64,000 nt of DNA from FW021-bin31 sp964647485. GTDB taxonomy: Bacteria; Bacteroidota; Bacteroidia; Chitinophagales; Chitinophagaceae. The stretch is from the NCBI GenBank assembly GCA_964647485.1, contig CAZYHV010000014.1, forward strand, positions 37,116-101,115. Reading direction: 5' to 3'. Shown here in pieces: positions 34,146 to 44,251 of the stretch (positions within the stretch are counted from its first letter, which is position 1; the number at the start of each line of letters is the position of its first letter). A model generated the notes under the pieces. That model worked only from the letters and a program-made list of their open reading frames with translations, had not been told where the DNA came from and searched no databases. Made by a program: the position numbers and the translations under genes.

Positions 34146-37100
34146 ATGTATTTGAATGCTTATTTCAAAGCATATCCAAGAAAGGTTTGTATTCGTATCC
34201 CTAAAATAATATTGGTTATGCAATTTACGGGAATTATATTGTTGGCAGTTTGCCTACAAGTAAGTGCTACCGCTTTTGGACAAAAAGTAACTATTGTAGG
34301 AACAAATATTCCGCTAAAAAAGGTCTTTAAAGATATCCGCAAACAGACGGATTATAATTTTATATATACTAATAAAACGATGAAGGAAGCAACCCCTGTG
34401 ACCCTCAACGTTCAGGATGAAAAACTTAAAACAGTTTTAGAAAAATCTTTTGCCCATCAAAACCTCACTTATTCTATTGAGGATAATATTATTATTGTAA
34501 AATCAAAACCTCTTTCTAAACAGAAAAACCAAGTACTTCCTCAAAAAGAAATTGAAGGGATGGTAGTTGATTCTACGACAGGAGAGCCTTTGGTAGGAGT
34601 AACCGTTAAAGTAAAAGGGAGCAACAAGGGAACGACAACAGACGAAAAGGGAGAATTTAATTTGATAGTAGGAGATGATGCGATTTTAGAAGTCAGTTAT
34701 CTGGGATATGCCTCAAAAACTATAGCCCTAAATGGGAAAGATCGGATTAGTATTTCTTTGGCTTCTGCAACCACAGGATTAAACCAGGTGGTTGTTGTTG
34801 GGTATGGTAAACAGAGAAAATCTTCCGTCACCGCTGCTATTAGTACCATTTCGGGAGAAGATTTAGTACAATCTCCTACCGCAAATATCAGTAATGCCCT
34901 GGCAGGCCGACTTTCGGGATTGACGGCCTTGCAGGAGTCGGGAAAACCGGGAGCAGATGCATCCGATTTATACGTTCGCGGAATTGGTACCTACACCGGA
35001 GAAAACAAACCCCTGGTGATGGTCGATGGTGTGGAGCGGGAAAGTTTCAATAATATTGATCCTAATACCATAGCCTCCATAAGTATTTTAAAAGATGCTT
35101 CCGCAACTGCTGTTTATGGTGTGCGTGGTGCTAATGGCGTTATTTTAATTACGACAAAAAGAGGTAAAAACCAGGCTCCGAAAGTAAGTTTATCGGCACA
35201 AACAGCTATTACAGAGTTTGCCAATATGCCGGATTATGTAAACTCCTATCAATATGGAACTTTGCTTAACGAGAGGAGTTTTGAGAATTATTGGATCAAT
35301 CATGCGAATGATCCTGATATACATTCCTGGAGTGATTTTGTAACAAAAAGAAATGCGAATTGGGTAAGTGAAGCAAATGTTTATTATTCTCCTAAAGATT
35401 TAAAATATTATAAAAATGCGCATACCCCAACTTTAGCTAATGGTAAGTCTAATCCCTATTATAGTCCCTATTTTTATCCCGATGTGGATTGGATAAGCAA
35501 GATATTTAAAAAATATACGCCACAGAGTCAAGTAAATGCCAACATAACCGGTGGAACTAACTCGGTAAAATATTTTGTTTCATTAGGTTATCTTTCACAA
35601 GGAGGCTTGTTTAATACAGACTACATGAAGTTCTCTGATGAGATGGAATTTAGTAAAAAGCGTTATAATCTGAGAGGGAATTTTGATTTTAATGTCACTA
35701 AGAACTTCAAAATATCTGTTGATTTGGCTTCTCGCTTTGTAAACATATCAGGTATGGATAATGATTTTTATATCTGGCAGAAGCGTATTTTATGGGCAAC
35801 TCCATTAGGATCCCCTGGATTAATTGACGGGAAGTTCGTTCTTCCATTTAATAATCAAGACGATAAGGAAAATCCAATGTTAGCTATCGTCAACAGTAAT
35901 AATTATAATATTACGAGTAATAGTACTTTAAACTCCACCATTCGTCTGAGCTATAACCTTGATGCGGTTACTCCCGGGTTGTCGGTACATGCTAAAGGAG
36001 CTTATGATAGTTATTTTTCCAGTCGTACGGGAGGCTCTTATACGCCGTTAAGATATGGAATACGTCCTAATCCCAATGGAGATCCGTTGGATCCTATCTT
36101 AGTGCAGTTAAATGAGAATTCGCCGCCCCAACGATGGGATAATTGGTATAATTATAAATGGCGCAAATTATATGGTGAAGTTTCTTTGAATTACGACAGA
36201 GGTTTTGGGAGGCATCATGTTACGGGGCTACTTTTGGCGACAAGGGAAAAAAGATATGATCCGAGCCTGGCATTTGATTTACCACATGCCTATGAAGGAT
36301 TTGTGGGTAGGGTAACCTATGCTTTCGCGAATAAATATTTAGCCGAATTTGATGCCGGTTATAATGGATCCGAAAACTTTCCAGAAGGGAAGAGATTTGG
36401 TTTTTTACCGGCGATATCTGCCGGATGGATTATTAGCCAGGAACCCTTTTTCCCGGAAAACTCAATAGTAACTTTTTTGAAATTGAGAGGCTCTGTGGGT
36501 AAGGTCGGAAATGATAAAATCGGAGGAGCTCGTTATCTTTATTTGCCTGATACTTGGAAATACCGAACTGGTGGTCATGATGATGGATATCATTTTGGAA
36601 CAAAAAACCTTCGACATAAAGTTCAGGGAGCTTCGGAAGATGTTATTGGTAATCCGAATGTTACATGGGAAACAGCAACTAAAAAGAACCTGGGAATAGA
36701 ATTCCATTTGTTTAAAGATAAATTGTCAGTAAACTATGATTATTTCTATGAACACAGAGTAGATATCTTATCTTATCGGGGAACTGTCCCGGCCATTGTG
36801 CAGGCAGAATTGCCCCCATATAATCTGGGTGTTGTTGATAACTGGGGAAATGAAATTGAAATGAAATTCAAGGAAAGTACAGGAGCTTTTAAATATTGGG
36901 TGAAAGCAAATGCATCTACAAATCAAAATAAAATTGTTTTTCGGGATGAAGCTATTTTACCTAGTTTAAAATACCAAGCACAGACAGGACATCGGATTGG
37001 ACAGGGGTTATATTTGCTTGATGATGGACTTTATACTTCATGGGGAGATCTTTATGAATTGGATAAGAATGGAAATCCTATCCTTTCTAAACCTGTTAGG

Positions 37101-37739
37101 GCTTTGAATAAAGAAGGAGAACCTTACACCAACGGAAAGGGCAATCCGGTATATCAGAAAGATTTAGGCTATGCCGGTAAGCCATTACAACCAGGCAATG
37201 TGCGATTGGTGGATTACAATGAAGATGGAGTCGTAGATGATAAGGACTTTGTTAGAACAGGGAAGAGTGAAATTCCCGAATTATCTTACGGGATCTCCTT
37301 TGGTTTTAATTATAAAGGATTCGATTTATCGGTATTGTTACAGGGAGTTGAAGGAGTCGCAAAGTTTGCGATGCGGGAATTACATTTCAATAAGCAGCAA
37401 GCCCTTTTTAAAGTAGATTGGAAGCGTTTTACAGAAGAAAGATACAATGCAGGGAAAGAAATTTATTTTCCTATTGCAGCCTATAATCAGGCAGCTGCCA
37501 ATAATACCTTTTTTCTCAAAGATGCTTCTTATTTGAGACTGAAAAACCTGGAGATTGGTTATACCTTTAAACCTGATTTTTTGAGAAAAATAGGAATGAC
37601 ATCTGCCCGCCTCTATGTCAACGGAAATAACCTTTATACTTTTACGCATAACAAGTTGTGGGGGAATCCCGAAAATCTCGGATTTATTGGTTATCCGCTT
37701 ACTCGCACTTTCAACCTTGGTATAAATATTAAGTTTTAA
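34146..37739 (+). CDS. SusC-family TonB-dependent transducer/transporter with STN domain
   Basis: About 1197 residues from ATG 34146; this start gives the typical long N-region (MYLNAYFKAYPRKVC) and a signal peptide to about ATAFGQK. An STN (secretin/TonB short N-terminal) domain at about 50-100 (IPLKKVFKDIRKQTDYNFIY) is the part known to contact FecR in the periplasm. A carboxypeptidase-regulatory-like domain follows at about 135-215 (GMVVDSTTGEPLVGVTVKV), then VVVVGYGKQRKSSV, the plug (IASISILKDASATAVYG) and a barrel ending LGINIKF. It therefore both imports glycan and signals to the sigma/anti-sigma pair directly upstream. Confidence 0.95.
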   Translation: MYLNAYFKAYPRKVCIRIPKIILVMQFTGIILLAVCLQVSATAFGQKVTIVGTNIPLKKVFKDIRKQTDYNFIYTNKTMKEATPVTLNVQDEKLKTVLEKSFAHQNLTYSIEDNIIIVKSKPLSKQKNQVLPQKEIEGMVVDSTTGEPLVGVTVKVKGSNKGTTTDEKGEFNLIVGDDAILEVSYLGYASKTIALNGKDRISISLASATTGLNQVVVVGYGKQRKSSVTAAISTISGEDLVQSPTANISNALAGRLSGLTALQESGKPGADASDLYVRGIGTYTGENKPLVMVDGVERESFNNIDPNTIASISILKDASATAVYGVRGANGVILITTKRGKNQAPKVSLSAQTAITEFANMPDYVNSYQYGTLLNERSFENYWINHANDPDIHSWSDFVTKRNANWVSEANVYYSPKDLKYYKNAHTPTLANGKSNPYYSPYFYPDVDWISKIFKKYTPQSQVNANITGGTNSVKYFVSLGYLSQGGLFNTDYMKFSDEMEFSKKRYNLRGNFDFNVTKNFKISVDLASRFVNISGMDNDFYIWQKRILWATPLGSPGLIDGKFVLPFNNQDDKENPMLAIVNSNNYNITSNSTLNSTIRLSYNLDAVTPGLSVHAKGAYDSYFSSRTGGSYTPLRYGIRPNPNGDPLDPILVQLNENSPPQRWDNWYNYKWRKLYGEVSLNYDRGFGRHHVTGLLLATREKRYDPSLAFDLPHAYEGFVGRVTYAFANKYLAEFDAGYNGSENFPEGKRFGFLPAISAGWIISQEPFFPENSIVTFLKLRGSVGKVGNDKIGGARYLYLPDTWKYRTGGHDDGYHFGTKNLRHKVQGASEDVIGNPNVTWETATKKNLGIEFHLFKDKLSVNYDYFYEHRVDILSYRGTVPAIVQAELPPYNLGVVDNWGNEIEMKFKESTGAFKYWVKANASTNQNKIVFRDEAILPSLKYQAQTGHRIGQGLYLLDDGLYTSWGDLYELDKNGNPILSKPVRALNKEGEPYTNGKGNPVYQKDLGYAGKPLQPGNVRLVDYNEDGVVDDKDFVRTGKSEIPELSYGISFGFNYKGFDLSVLLQGVEGVAKFAMRELHFNKQQALFKVDWKRFTEERYNAGKEIYFPIAAYNQAAANNTFFLKDASYLRLKNLEIGYTFKPDFLRKIGMTSARLYVNGNNLYTFTHNKLWGNPENLGFIGYPLTRTFNLGINIKF

Positions 37740-37761
37740 TTCATTGCTTAAGAAAATTATT

Positions 37762-39627
37762 ATGAAGAATATTAGCGTTTTCTTATTGATAGTAGCTCTA
37801 TCTTTAGGAGTTATAGTAACCGGCTGCAATAAAGATTTTTTGCAAAAACCCAAAGGAGGAAGTGTTACTGTAGATACAATATTTCACACAAAGAAACAGG
37901 CACAATATGCAGTAGCACAAATGTATAATGATTGTATTAGGAGCTATATCCCTTATGGTTATTGGAGCTGTAGGCCGGAGGTTATTACAGATGAAATATA
38001 TATCCTTCATCCTACTTACGATTGGGCCGCTTTGGCTGTGAATGGAGGAGATTATATTACCGGGAATATGACCCCGAGCAGCAGCTGTGATTATCAATTT
38101 TCTGATCCGGCAAACGGTGATCATCTCGCCTTTAATGATCATTACGCCGGAATCCGCCAGGCAAATCTAGTTCTTCAAGATATCCATATGGTACAAGATG
38201 CCAATGAAGATTGGAAAAAGGATGTGAAAGGACAAGCCTTGTTTTGCAGAGCTATGCAACACTTTGAATTATTTCGTTATTATGGAGGCATTCCTATTGT
38301 GACTATACCTCTTAATGGTGAGGATCCTATCAAAATTCCGCGCAGCTCTGTCGCAACAGTCGTTGATAGTGTTGTCAGTTGGTGTAACCAGGCAATTAAA
38401 TTATTACCTGCTAATCGTTCTGATGTAGATTTTGGGAAAGTAACAAAGTTGGCTGCAAGAGCATTGAAAGCAAGAATATTATTATATGCGGCCAGCCCAC
38501 TGTATAATACTCCTACAGATATGGAAAACTTAGTTTCCGGTGCCCGATATGGAGATAAACGAGATAGCGTCCTGTGTTATCTGAATTATGATAAGAATCG
38601 ATGGAAGATAGCTGCCGATGCGGCAAAAGATGTTATTGATTATGCTCCCGCTGCCGGAGTAGCGCTTTATAATACCGGACAACCGGTTTCTATTGATTGG
38701 ACCAGTAATGCCAATATAGGCGATTATGCGGCGGTTTGGAATATTTATGCTAATAAGGAAATCATTTTGGCGAGTACGCATACGCCGGTAAAAGCAGGCA
38801 GTTCTTTTAATAATACGGACTGGGGACAGTATTTGTCGTCAAAACTATATATAGGAGACTGGGCCGTAAAAAATAACATCCCCTTAGAATTTTTGGAACA
38901 ATATGAAAAAAGGGATGGTACTACCTGGACTATGCCACAGGCCGGTGAAGATTTACCCACCTATATTGAAGGGCTAAAACTGGATCCTCGTTTTTATCAA
39001 ACTATTGCTTATGACGGAATGCACTATAATAGCAGCAAAGGTGTTTTGGATTATTATAGGGGAGGGGATGGCTATTCGGATGGTTCTTTATCAAGCAGTG
39101 ATGCAGGTGTAGATGGTTATGCTTTTGAAACGTACAAATTTATTGGGCGCGTGGGAAATGGAAGCGAAGATCATATTATCTGGCCGGTTTTCAGACTTGC
39201 GGAATTCTATTTAAGCTATGCTGAAGCATTAAATGAATATCAGGGTCCCTCTGGTGATCCTACCGCCTATCTTAATAAAATCAGAGAGCGGGCCGGCATG
39301 CCGGACAAATACCCGAGCGACCCGAATAGCTTTAGAAAAGCGGTTCATCATGAACGGACGATCGAATTTGCGTATGAAGGGCTTCGATATAATGATCTCC
39401 TTCGCTGGTTAGAAGCCGGTACCGTTTTAAATGAAACCCTGCATGGTGTCCGAACAACTGCCCATAAGGGAGGAAACGGTCAACTTGAAAGAAATTGGAA
39501 GGTTGTTACATTCATTAAAAGGGTGTTCCCCCAGAAATATTATTACGTTCCTTTTCCCAATGATGAAGTGAGTAAAAATTATTTGGGAGATGGCGAGTCT
39601 TGGAATGGACAAAATCCCGGCTGGTAA
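37762..39627 (+). CDS. SusD/RagB-family glycan-binding lipoprotein
   Basis: About 621 residues from ATG 37762 (an in-frame TTG at 37744 is less likely). Lipobox Cys near residue 22 (IVTGC). SusD signatures: GQALFCRAMQHFELFRYYGG, FRLAEFYLSYAEALNEYQG, IRERAGMPDKYPSDPNSF, HERTIEFAYEGLRYNDLLRWL and an end WNGQNPGW. Partner of the STN-SusC, 22 bp downstream of its stop. Confidence 0.94.
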   Translation: MKNISVFLLIVALSLGVIVTGCNKDFLQKPKGGSVTVDTIFHTKKQAQYAVAQMYNDCIRSYIPYGYWSCRPEVITDEIYILHPTYDWAALAVNGGDYITGNMTPSSSCDYQFSDPANGDHLAFNDHYAGIRQANLVLQDIHMVQDANEDWKKDVKGQALFCRAMQHFELFRYYGGIPIVTIPLNGEDPIKIPRSSVATVVDSVVSWCNQAIKLLPANRSDVDFGKVTKLAARALKARILLYAASPLYNTPTDMENLVSGARYGDKRDSVLCYLNYDKNRWKIAADAAKDVIDYAPAAGVALYNTGQPVSIDWTSNANIGDYAAVWNIYANKEIILASTHTPVKAGSSFNNTDWGQYLSSKLYIGDWAVKNNIPLEFLEQYEKRDGTTWTMPQAGEDLPTYIEGLKLDPRFYQTIAYDGMHYNSSKGVLDYYRGGDGYSDGSLSSSDAGVDGYAFETYKFIGRVGNGSEDHIIWPVFRLAEFYLSYAEALNEYQGPSGDPTAYLNKIRERAGMPDKYPSDPNSFRKAVHHERTIEFAYEGLRYNDLLRWLEAGTVLNETLHGVRTTAHKGGNGQLERNWKVVTFIKRVFPQKYYYVPFPNDEVSKNYLGDGESWNGQNPGW

Positions 39628-39658
39628 TCCTCTTTAAAATATTATAAAAAGTCTAAAA

Positions 39659-42511
39659 ATGAAAAAACACTATATTGGATTTTTAATTGGTATCTTCTTT
39701 ATTCTTATTTTTTATAAGACTTATGGACAATCTACAAATATTAACATTGTTGATTCAATAAGTACGGAAGGAATAAATAATCATACTATTGATAAAGCCT
39801 TGACAAAAAGTCCCGATTGGAGAAATGTTGGAGCTACTTTCACTCTATCAGGAAAGAAATTGGAAAAAATGTTTACCGGAAACCTGTTGAATACGTTGCA
39901 GGGACGCCTTCCCGGTCTGACCGTTGTAACCGGATCAGGAGAACCGGGATATGATGATCCTACTTTATATGTTAGAGGACAAAGTAGCTGGAATATAGGA
40001 GGCAATACATTATTGATATATTTGGATGGCTTTCAGGTAAATATAGATGCTTTGAGCTCTTTATCTCCTTATGAGATTGAATCAGTAACCTTGCTTAAAG
40101 GTCCTGCAGCCCTGGCTATGTTTGGATTAGTTGGAGGTTCGGGGGTTTTAAGTGTTCGAACGAAAGAAGGGTTACAAACTCTCAAACCACAAATTACCCT
40201 TAATGCTCGGTATGGTATTCAAAGCGCAATCGAGTTACCCACTAGTGTAAATGCTTACGAATACACGCAGTTGTATAATAAAGCACTTCATAATGACGGA
40301 TTACCTGTTAAATATCCCAAACCCGAACTATATACTCAGTCTTCTGATCCTTTCCATCCGAATGTGAATTGGTATAATGAAATTCTGAGAAATACTTCTT
40401 CTATTCAGGATTATAGTCTTTCTTTTCGCGGAGGTGGAAAGAAAGCCAAATATTTTGTTCTGGGAAATTATGATGCTTTTGAAGGGTTATACAGAAAAGC
40501 AGATATTATTGACAAGGACTTTGGAACAAATGCTAAATATAACAGGATTAACCTGAAGGCAAACGTAACATTAAAATTAAGCAAAAGTTTGACGGTAAAT
40601 GCCCATCTTTTGGGACTGACGGAAGATAGGAAAACCCCAATGGGATTTACGGCGGATGAATTATTTGATCATTTAATGAATATTCCCGCAGCTGCTTTTC
40701 CTGTTAAAAACCCTGATGGTACCTGGGGAAATAGTTCTGTATATGATTTCAATCCGGTGGAGAGATTACGCAGATTTGGTATCTATAGTTCACATACAAG
40801 AGTCTTACAAACAAATTTTACGTTTAATGAAAAACTTGATGCGCTTTTAAATGGATTGTCAGTAAGAGGAGGATTGTCTTTTAGTAATTTATACAGAGGA
40901 ACTTACCAGAAACATTTTCAAGTGCCTTCCTATGAGATTACTAAAAATAATGATGATGAACCGGTTAGAGATGCTGATGGAGATATTGTGTACAAAAAGA
41001 TTGGAGAGGAAAGCCAAAGTATTGATGACGGAGGAAACCATCATTGGAACAGAACTACTGCCAGAGTTGGGTTAAATTATAACCATTCTTTTGGTAGAAA
41101 CCATCTTACTGTAGTTGCTTTAGCACATAAACAAACCTATAGCCATGATGGGCAGGTGTATCAGGTAAGAACCCAGGGGCTTTCTGCAAACGTAGGTTAC
41201 GATTATGACAAAAGATATATTGTCAATGTTTCCGGAGGATATATGGGGGCGGATAGTTATGCCCCCGGTCATCGTTATGGCTTTTTCCCCTCAGTGGGCT
41301 TAGGCTGGGTAGCTTCCAATGAAATATTTTTAGATAATAGCTCTTCTATAGATTTTCTAAAATTAAGAACTTCTTACGGAATGACCGGTAATATTGATGA
41401 AGCACATCGATTTTTATATATCCGTAGTGCGGGAGATGCCGATGGTTGGGTCGCCGGTACGGATAATGCAGGAAAAGGTGGAATGGCAGAAGGTAGTTTT
41501 AGTAATCCGAATGCCACCTGGGAAAAGAAAACAACATTTGATTTTGGTGTAGATTTGAAGGCTTGGAAACATTTTTCTGCAACGATTGATATTTTTAATG
41601 AAGATCGTACCGGAATTTTGGAAATTCCGATAGCGGATTATCCCGGCTTCCCCGGTTTTCCCTTACCCTTTCTTAATACAGGGGAAGTAAATAATAAAGG
41701 GTTTGAAGCTGTACTCTCTTATGAAAACAAGGTCAATGATTTTCAATATTATATAGGAGGATCAATGTCCTATGCTCGTAACAAGATTATTAAGAAATCG
41801 GAAAATCCACAGCCTCAGGACTATCTTTATGAAAGAGGATATCGGATTGGGCAGATGAGAGGATTAGTATTTGAAGGGTTTTATCAGAAATCGGATTTTG
41901 ATACTCAGGGGAATCTGAAATCAGGTTTGGCAAATTCTTCCTACACCAATGTACAGCCGGGGGATCTGAAGTTTAAAGATCAGGATGGGAATGGAGTAAT
42001 TAATAAGTATGATATGATCCCTTTAGACTATAGTAATCTTCCCGAAATTACCGCCGGTTTAAATATAAAATTAAAATATAAGGGTTTCGATTTTAGTGCA
42101 TTTCTACAAGGGGTAGCGCATCGTACAGTAAGCCTGTTGGATGATGCCTATAATTACACTCATCCATTTGTATACCACAACAATATTACTGCTTTTTCGC
42201 TAAATAGCTGGACTCCGGCTACTGCAGAGACGGCGACTACTCCGCGTCTTTCAACGTTGGCTAATCCTAATAATGACCAACCCTCCGATTTTTGGTTAAG
42301 AAACGGGAACTTTCTTAAATTACGTAGCGTAGAACTCGGATATACCTTGCCTAAAGTTGGGATATTAAAAAAACTGGAATCCTTCAGAGTTTATCTAAAT
42401 GGTACCAATTTATTTACATGGGATAAGATTGCAAACCTGGAGGCAGAAAGGCTCTCGATGGGTTACCCTCTGATGAAAGTCATCAGTTTCGGACTGAAAG
42501 TCAAATTCTAG
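39659..42511 (+). CDS. SusC-family TonB-linked transporter without carboxypeptidase-regulatory-like domain
   Basis: A 950-residue transporter. After the signal peptide (to about KTYGQ) there are only about 55 residues before the plug (MFTGNLLNTLQGRLPGLTVV, LLIYLDGFQVNID, IESVTLLKGPAALAMFG), so neither STN nor beta-sandwich domain is present. The barrel ends SFGLKVKF. It lies 31 bp after the previous susD and pairs with the susD at 42540. It forms the second, non-signalling transporter of this PUL. Confidence 0.92.
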   Translation: MKKHYIGFLIGIFFILIFYKTYGQSTNINIVDSISTEGINNHTIDKALTKSPDWRNVGATFTLSGKKLEKMFTGNLLNTLQGRLPGLTVVTGSGEPGYDDPTLYVRGQSSWNIGGNTLLIYLDGFQVNIDALSSLSPYEIESVTLLKGPAALAMFGLVGGSGVLSVRTKEGLQTLKPQITLNARYGIQSAIELPTSVNAYEYTQLYNKALHNDGLPVKYPKPELYTQSSDPFHPNVNWYNEILRNTSSIQDYSLSFRGGGKKAKYFVLGNYDAFEGLYRKADIIDKDFGTNAKYNRINLKANVTLKLSKSLTVNAHLLGLTEDRKTPMGFTADELFDHLMNIPAAAFPVKNPDGTWGNSSVYDFNPVERLRRFGIYSSHTRVLQTNFTFNEKLDALLNGLSVRGGLSFSNLYRGTYQKHFQVPSYEITKNNDDEPVRDADGDIVYKKIGEESQSIDDGGNHHWNRTTARVGLNYNHSFGRNHLTVVALAHKQTYSHDGQVYQVRTQGLSANVGYDYDKRYIVNVSGGYMGADSYAPGHRYGFFPSVGLGWVASNEIFLDNSSSIDFLKLRTSYGMTGNIDEAHRFLYIRSAGDADGWVAGTDNAGKGGMAEGSFSNPNATWEKKTTFDFGVDLKAWKHFSATIDIFNEDRTGILEIPIADYPGFPGFPLPFLNTGEVNNKGFEAVLSYENKVNDFQYYIGGSMSYARNKIIKKSENPQPQDYLYERGYRIGQMRGLVFEGFYQKSDFDTQGNLKSGLANSSYTNVQPGDLKFKDQDGNGVINKYDMIPLDYSNLPEITAGLNIKLKYKGFDFSAFLQGVAHRTVSLLDDAYNYTHPFVYHNNITAFSLNSWTPATAETATTPRLSTLANPNNDQPSDFWLRNGNFLKLRSVELGYTLPKVGILKKLESFRVYLNGTNLFTWDKIANLEAERLSMGYPLMKVISFGLKVKF

Positions 42512-42539
42512 ATTATTATATTATTATAAATATTTACCT

Positions 42540-44237
42540 ATGAAACGATATTTTTGTATTACGCTTGTAGCCATTATCTTCAGTAGTTTTTATGCTTGTA
42601 AGAAAGACTATTTGAATGTCAGGGATATTAATACTGATGTGACGATGGATGAACTATATGCGAAGTATAGTTATGTTCAACAGGCCGTGTGGCATATATA
42701 CAGTTATCTGCCGAATGGTTTTCCGGATGAGTTAAATATGGAAGCTGCTACGGATAATGCTGAGGCTACAAATCCTGGAGCTAATTCCCAAGATTTTAAT
42801 AACGGAATATGGAATCAATATAACAATCCCTATGATGTGTGGGATCATTATTTTGAGGGTATTCGTGAAGCGAATTTATATCTTGAGAATAAAGATAAGG
42901 TAGATATCTCCTATATTAAAGGAAGGATAGTATCTACTGATTCTACAGAATATTTTAATGCGCAGAATAATGTGAAGTTCATGCGGGGGGAGGTACTCTT
43001 TTTGAAAGCTTTTTTCTATTTTGAATTGGTTAAACGGTATGGAGGCGTCCCTATTCTTGACCAGTCATTGGATTTTCATCATCCGAATACTTACGAGGAT
43101 ATCCCTCGTAATTCTCTGGATGAATGCATTCAATATATTGCTGATCTTTGTGACTCTTCAGCAGCCATTATTCCCCAAAATTTGTCTTCCTATTCCTGGT
43201 ATGAAGATGGAAGAGTTACTTACGGAGCAATTATGGCATTAAAATCGAGGCTTTTTCTCTATGCGGCAAGTCCCTTATATACCAATAACGGTTCTTCTAT
43301 TACATGGGCAGATGCGGCAAAGGCTGCACATGATGTGATCCAATTGGGGAAATACCAATTAGATGCCTCTTATTCCAATTTGTTTAATGAACAAAATGCG
43401 TCTTCAAAGGAGTTTATCTTCTATCGTCGTTATGGTAACACTAATAATGTAGAATTTGATAACTATCCTATTGGCTTTCAGGATGCGGATGGAAGCAGTA
43501 TTACGCCTACCGAAAACTTTGTGGAACAATTTGAAATTTTAGATTATGACAATAACAATAATTTGACGGGCTCTCATTATTTTGATATAAATAATCCCCA
43601 GGATGTTGTCAACCCCTATCTGAATAGAGATCCCCGTTTTTATGCAACTGTGGTTTATAATGGAGATATCTTTTCCTCCAAACAGATAGAGACTTACAAT
43701 GGAGGTAGCAGCGGTCTCCCTATTACTGATGCGACAAAGACGGGCTATTATTTGGCCAAATGGGTTAATCAGGCGGTTGATCTGGTCAATAATACACAAA
43801 CGGTTCATACGTGGTGTTATTTCAGATATGGTGAAATTCTGCTCAATTATGCAGAAGCAATGTATAATGCTTATGGAGCTACATCAGATCCGAAAGCCTA
43901 TGGAATGACGGCGCTTGATGCTATCAATAAAATACGAGACAGAGTGGGAATGCCTGATCTTAGCGCTTCCGAATTGAATCAAAAAAGTATAGAACATGAA
44001 AGAAATGTAGAGATGGGATTCGAGAACCAACGCTTTTGGGATGTTCGCCGATGGGAAGAAGGAACGACCTACTTTAATAAGCCGGTAACGCGTATGGAGA
44101 TTACAAAAAATGGAAGTGATTTCCGGTATGAAACCAAGACGTTGGAAAAACGCGTTTTTGAAAAGAAAATGGACTGGTTCCCGATACCTGAAAATGAAAT
44201 AAACAAAACGGGATGGACACAAAATCCTGATTGGTAA
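42540..44237 (+). CDS. SusD/RagB-family glycan-binding lipoprotein
   Basis: A 565-residue lipoprotein with lipobox Cys at residue 20 (SSFYAC). SusD marks: VKFMRGEVLFLKAFFYFELVK, FRYGEILLNYAEAMYNAYG, INKIRDRVGMPDLSASEL, HERNVEMGFENQRFWDVRRWE and the C-terminal WTQNPDW. Partner of the SusC at 39659 (28-bp gap); the DUF1735-type binding protein follows 14 bp later. Confidence 0.94.
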   Translation: MKRYFCITLVAIIFSSFYACKKDYLNVRDINTDVTMDELYAKYSYVQQAVWHIYSYLPNGFPDELNMEAATDNAEATNPGANSQDFNNGIWNQYNNPYDVWDHYFEGIREANLYLENKDKVDISYIKGRIVSTDSTEYFNAQNNVKFMRGEVLFLKAFFYFELVKRYGGVPILDQSLDFHHPNTYEDIPRNSLDECIQYIADLCDSSAAIIPQNLSSYSWYEDGRVTYGAIMALKSRLFLYAASPLYTNNGSSITWADAAKAAHDVIQLGKYQLDASYSNLFNEQNASSKEFIFYRRYGNTNNVEFDNYPIGFQDADGSSITPTENFVEQFEILDYDNNNNLTGSHYFDINNPQDVVNPYLNRDPRFYATVVYNGDIFSSKQIETYNGGSSGLPITDATKTGYYLAKWVNQAVDLVNNTQTVHTWCYFRYGEILLNYAEAMYNAYGATSDPKAYGMTALDAINKIRDRVGMPDLSASELNQKSIEHERNVEMGFENQRFWDVRRWEEGTTYFNKPVTRMEITKNGSDFRYETKTLEKRVFEKKMDWFPIPENEINKTGWTQNPDW

Positions 44238-44251
44238 ACAACAAAAAATAA

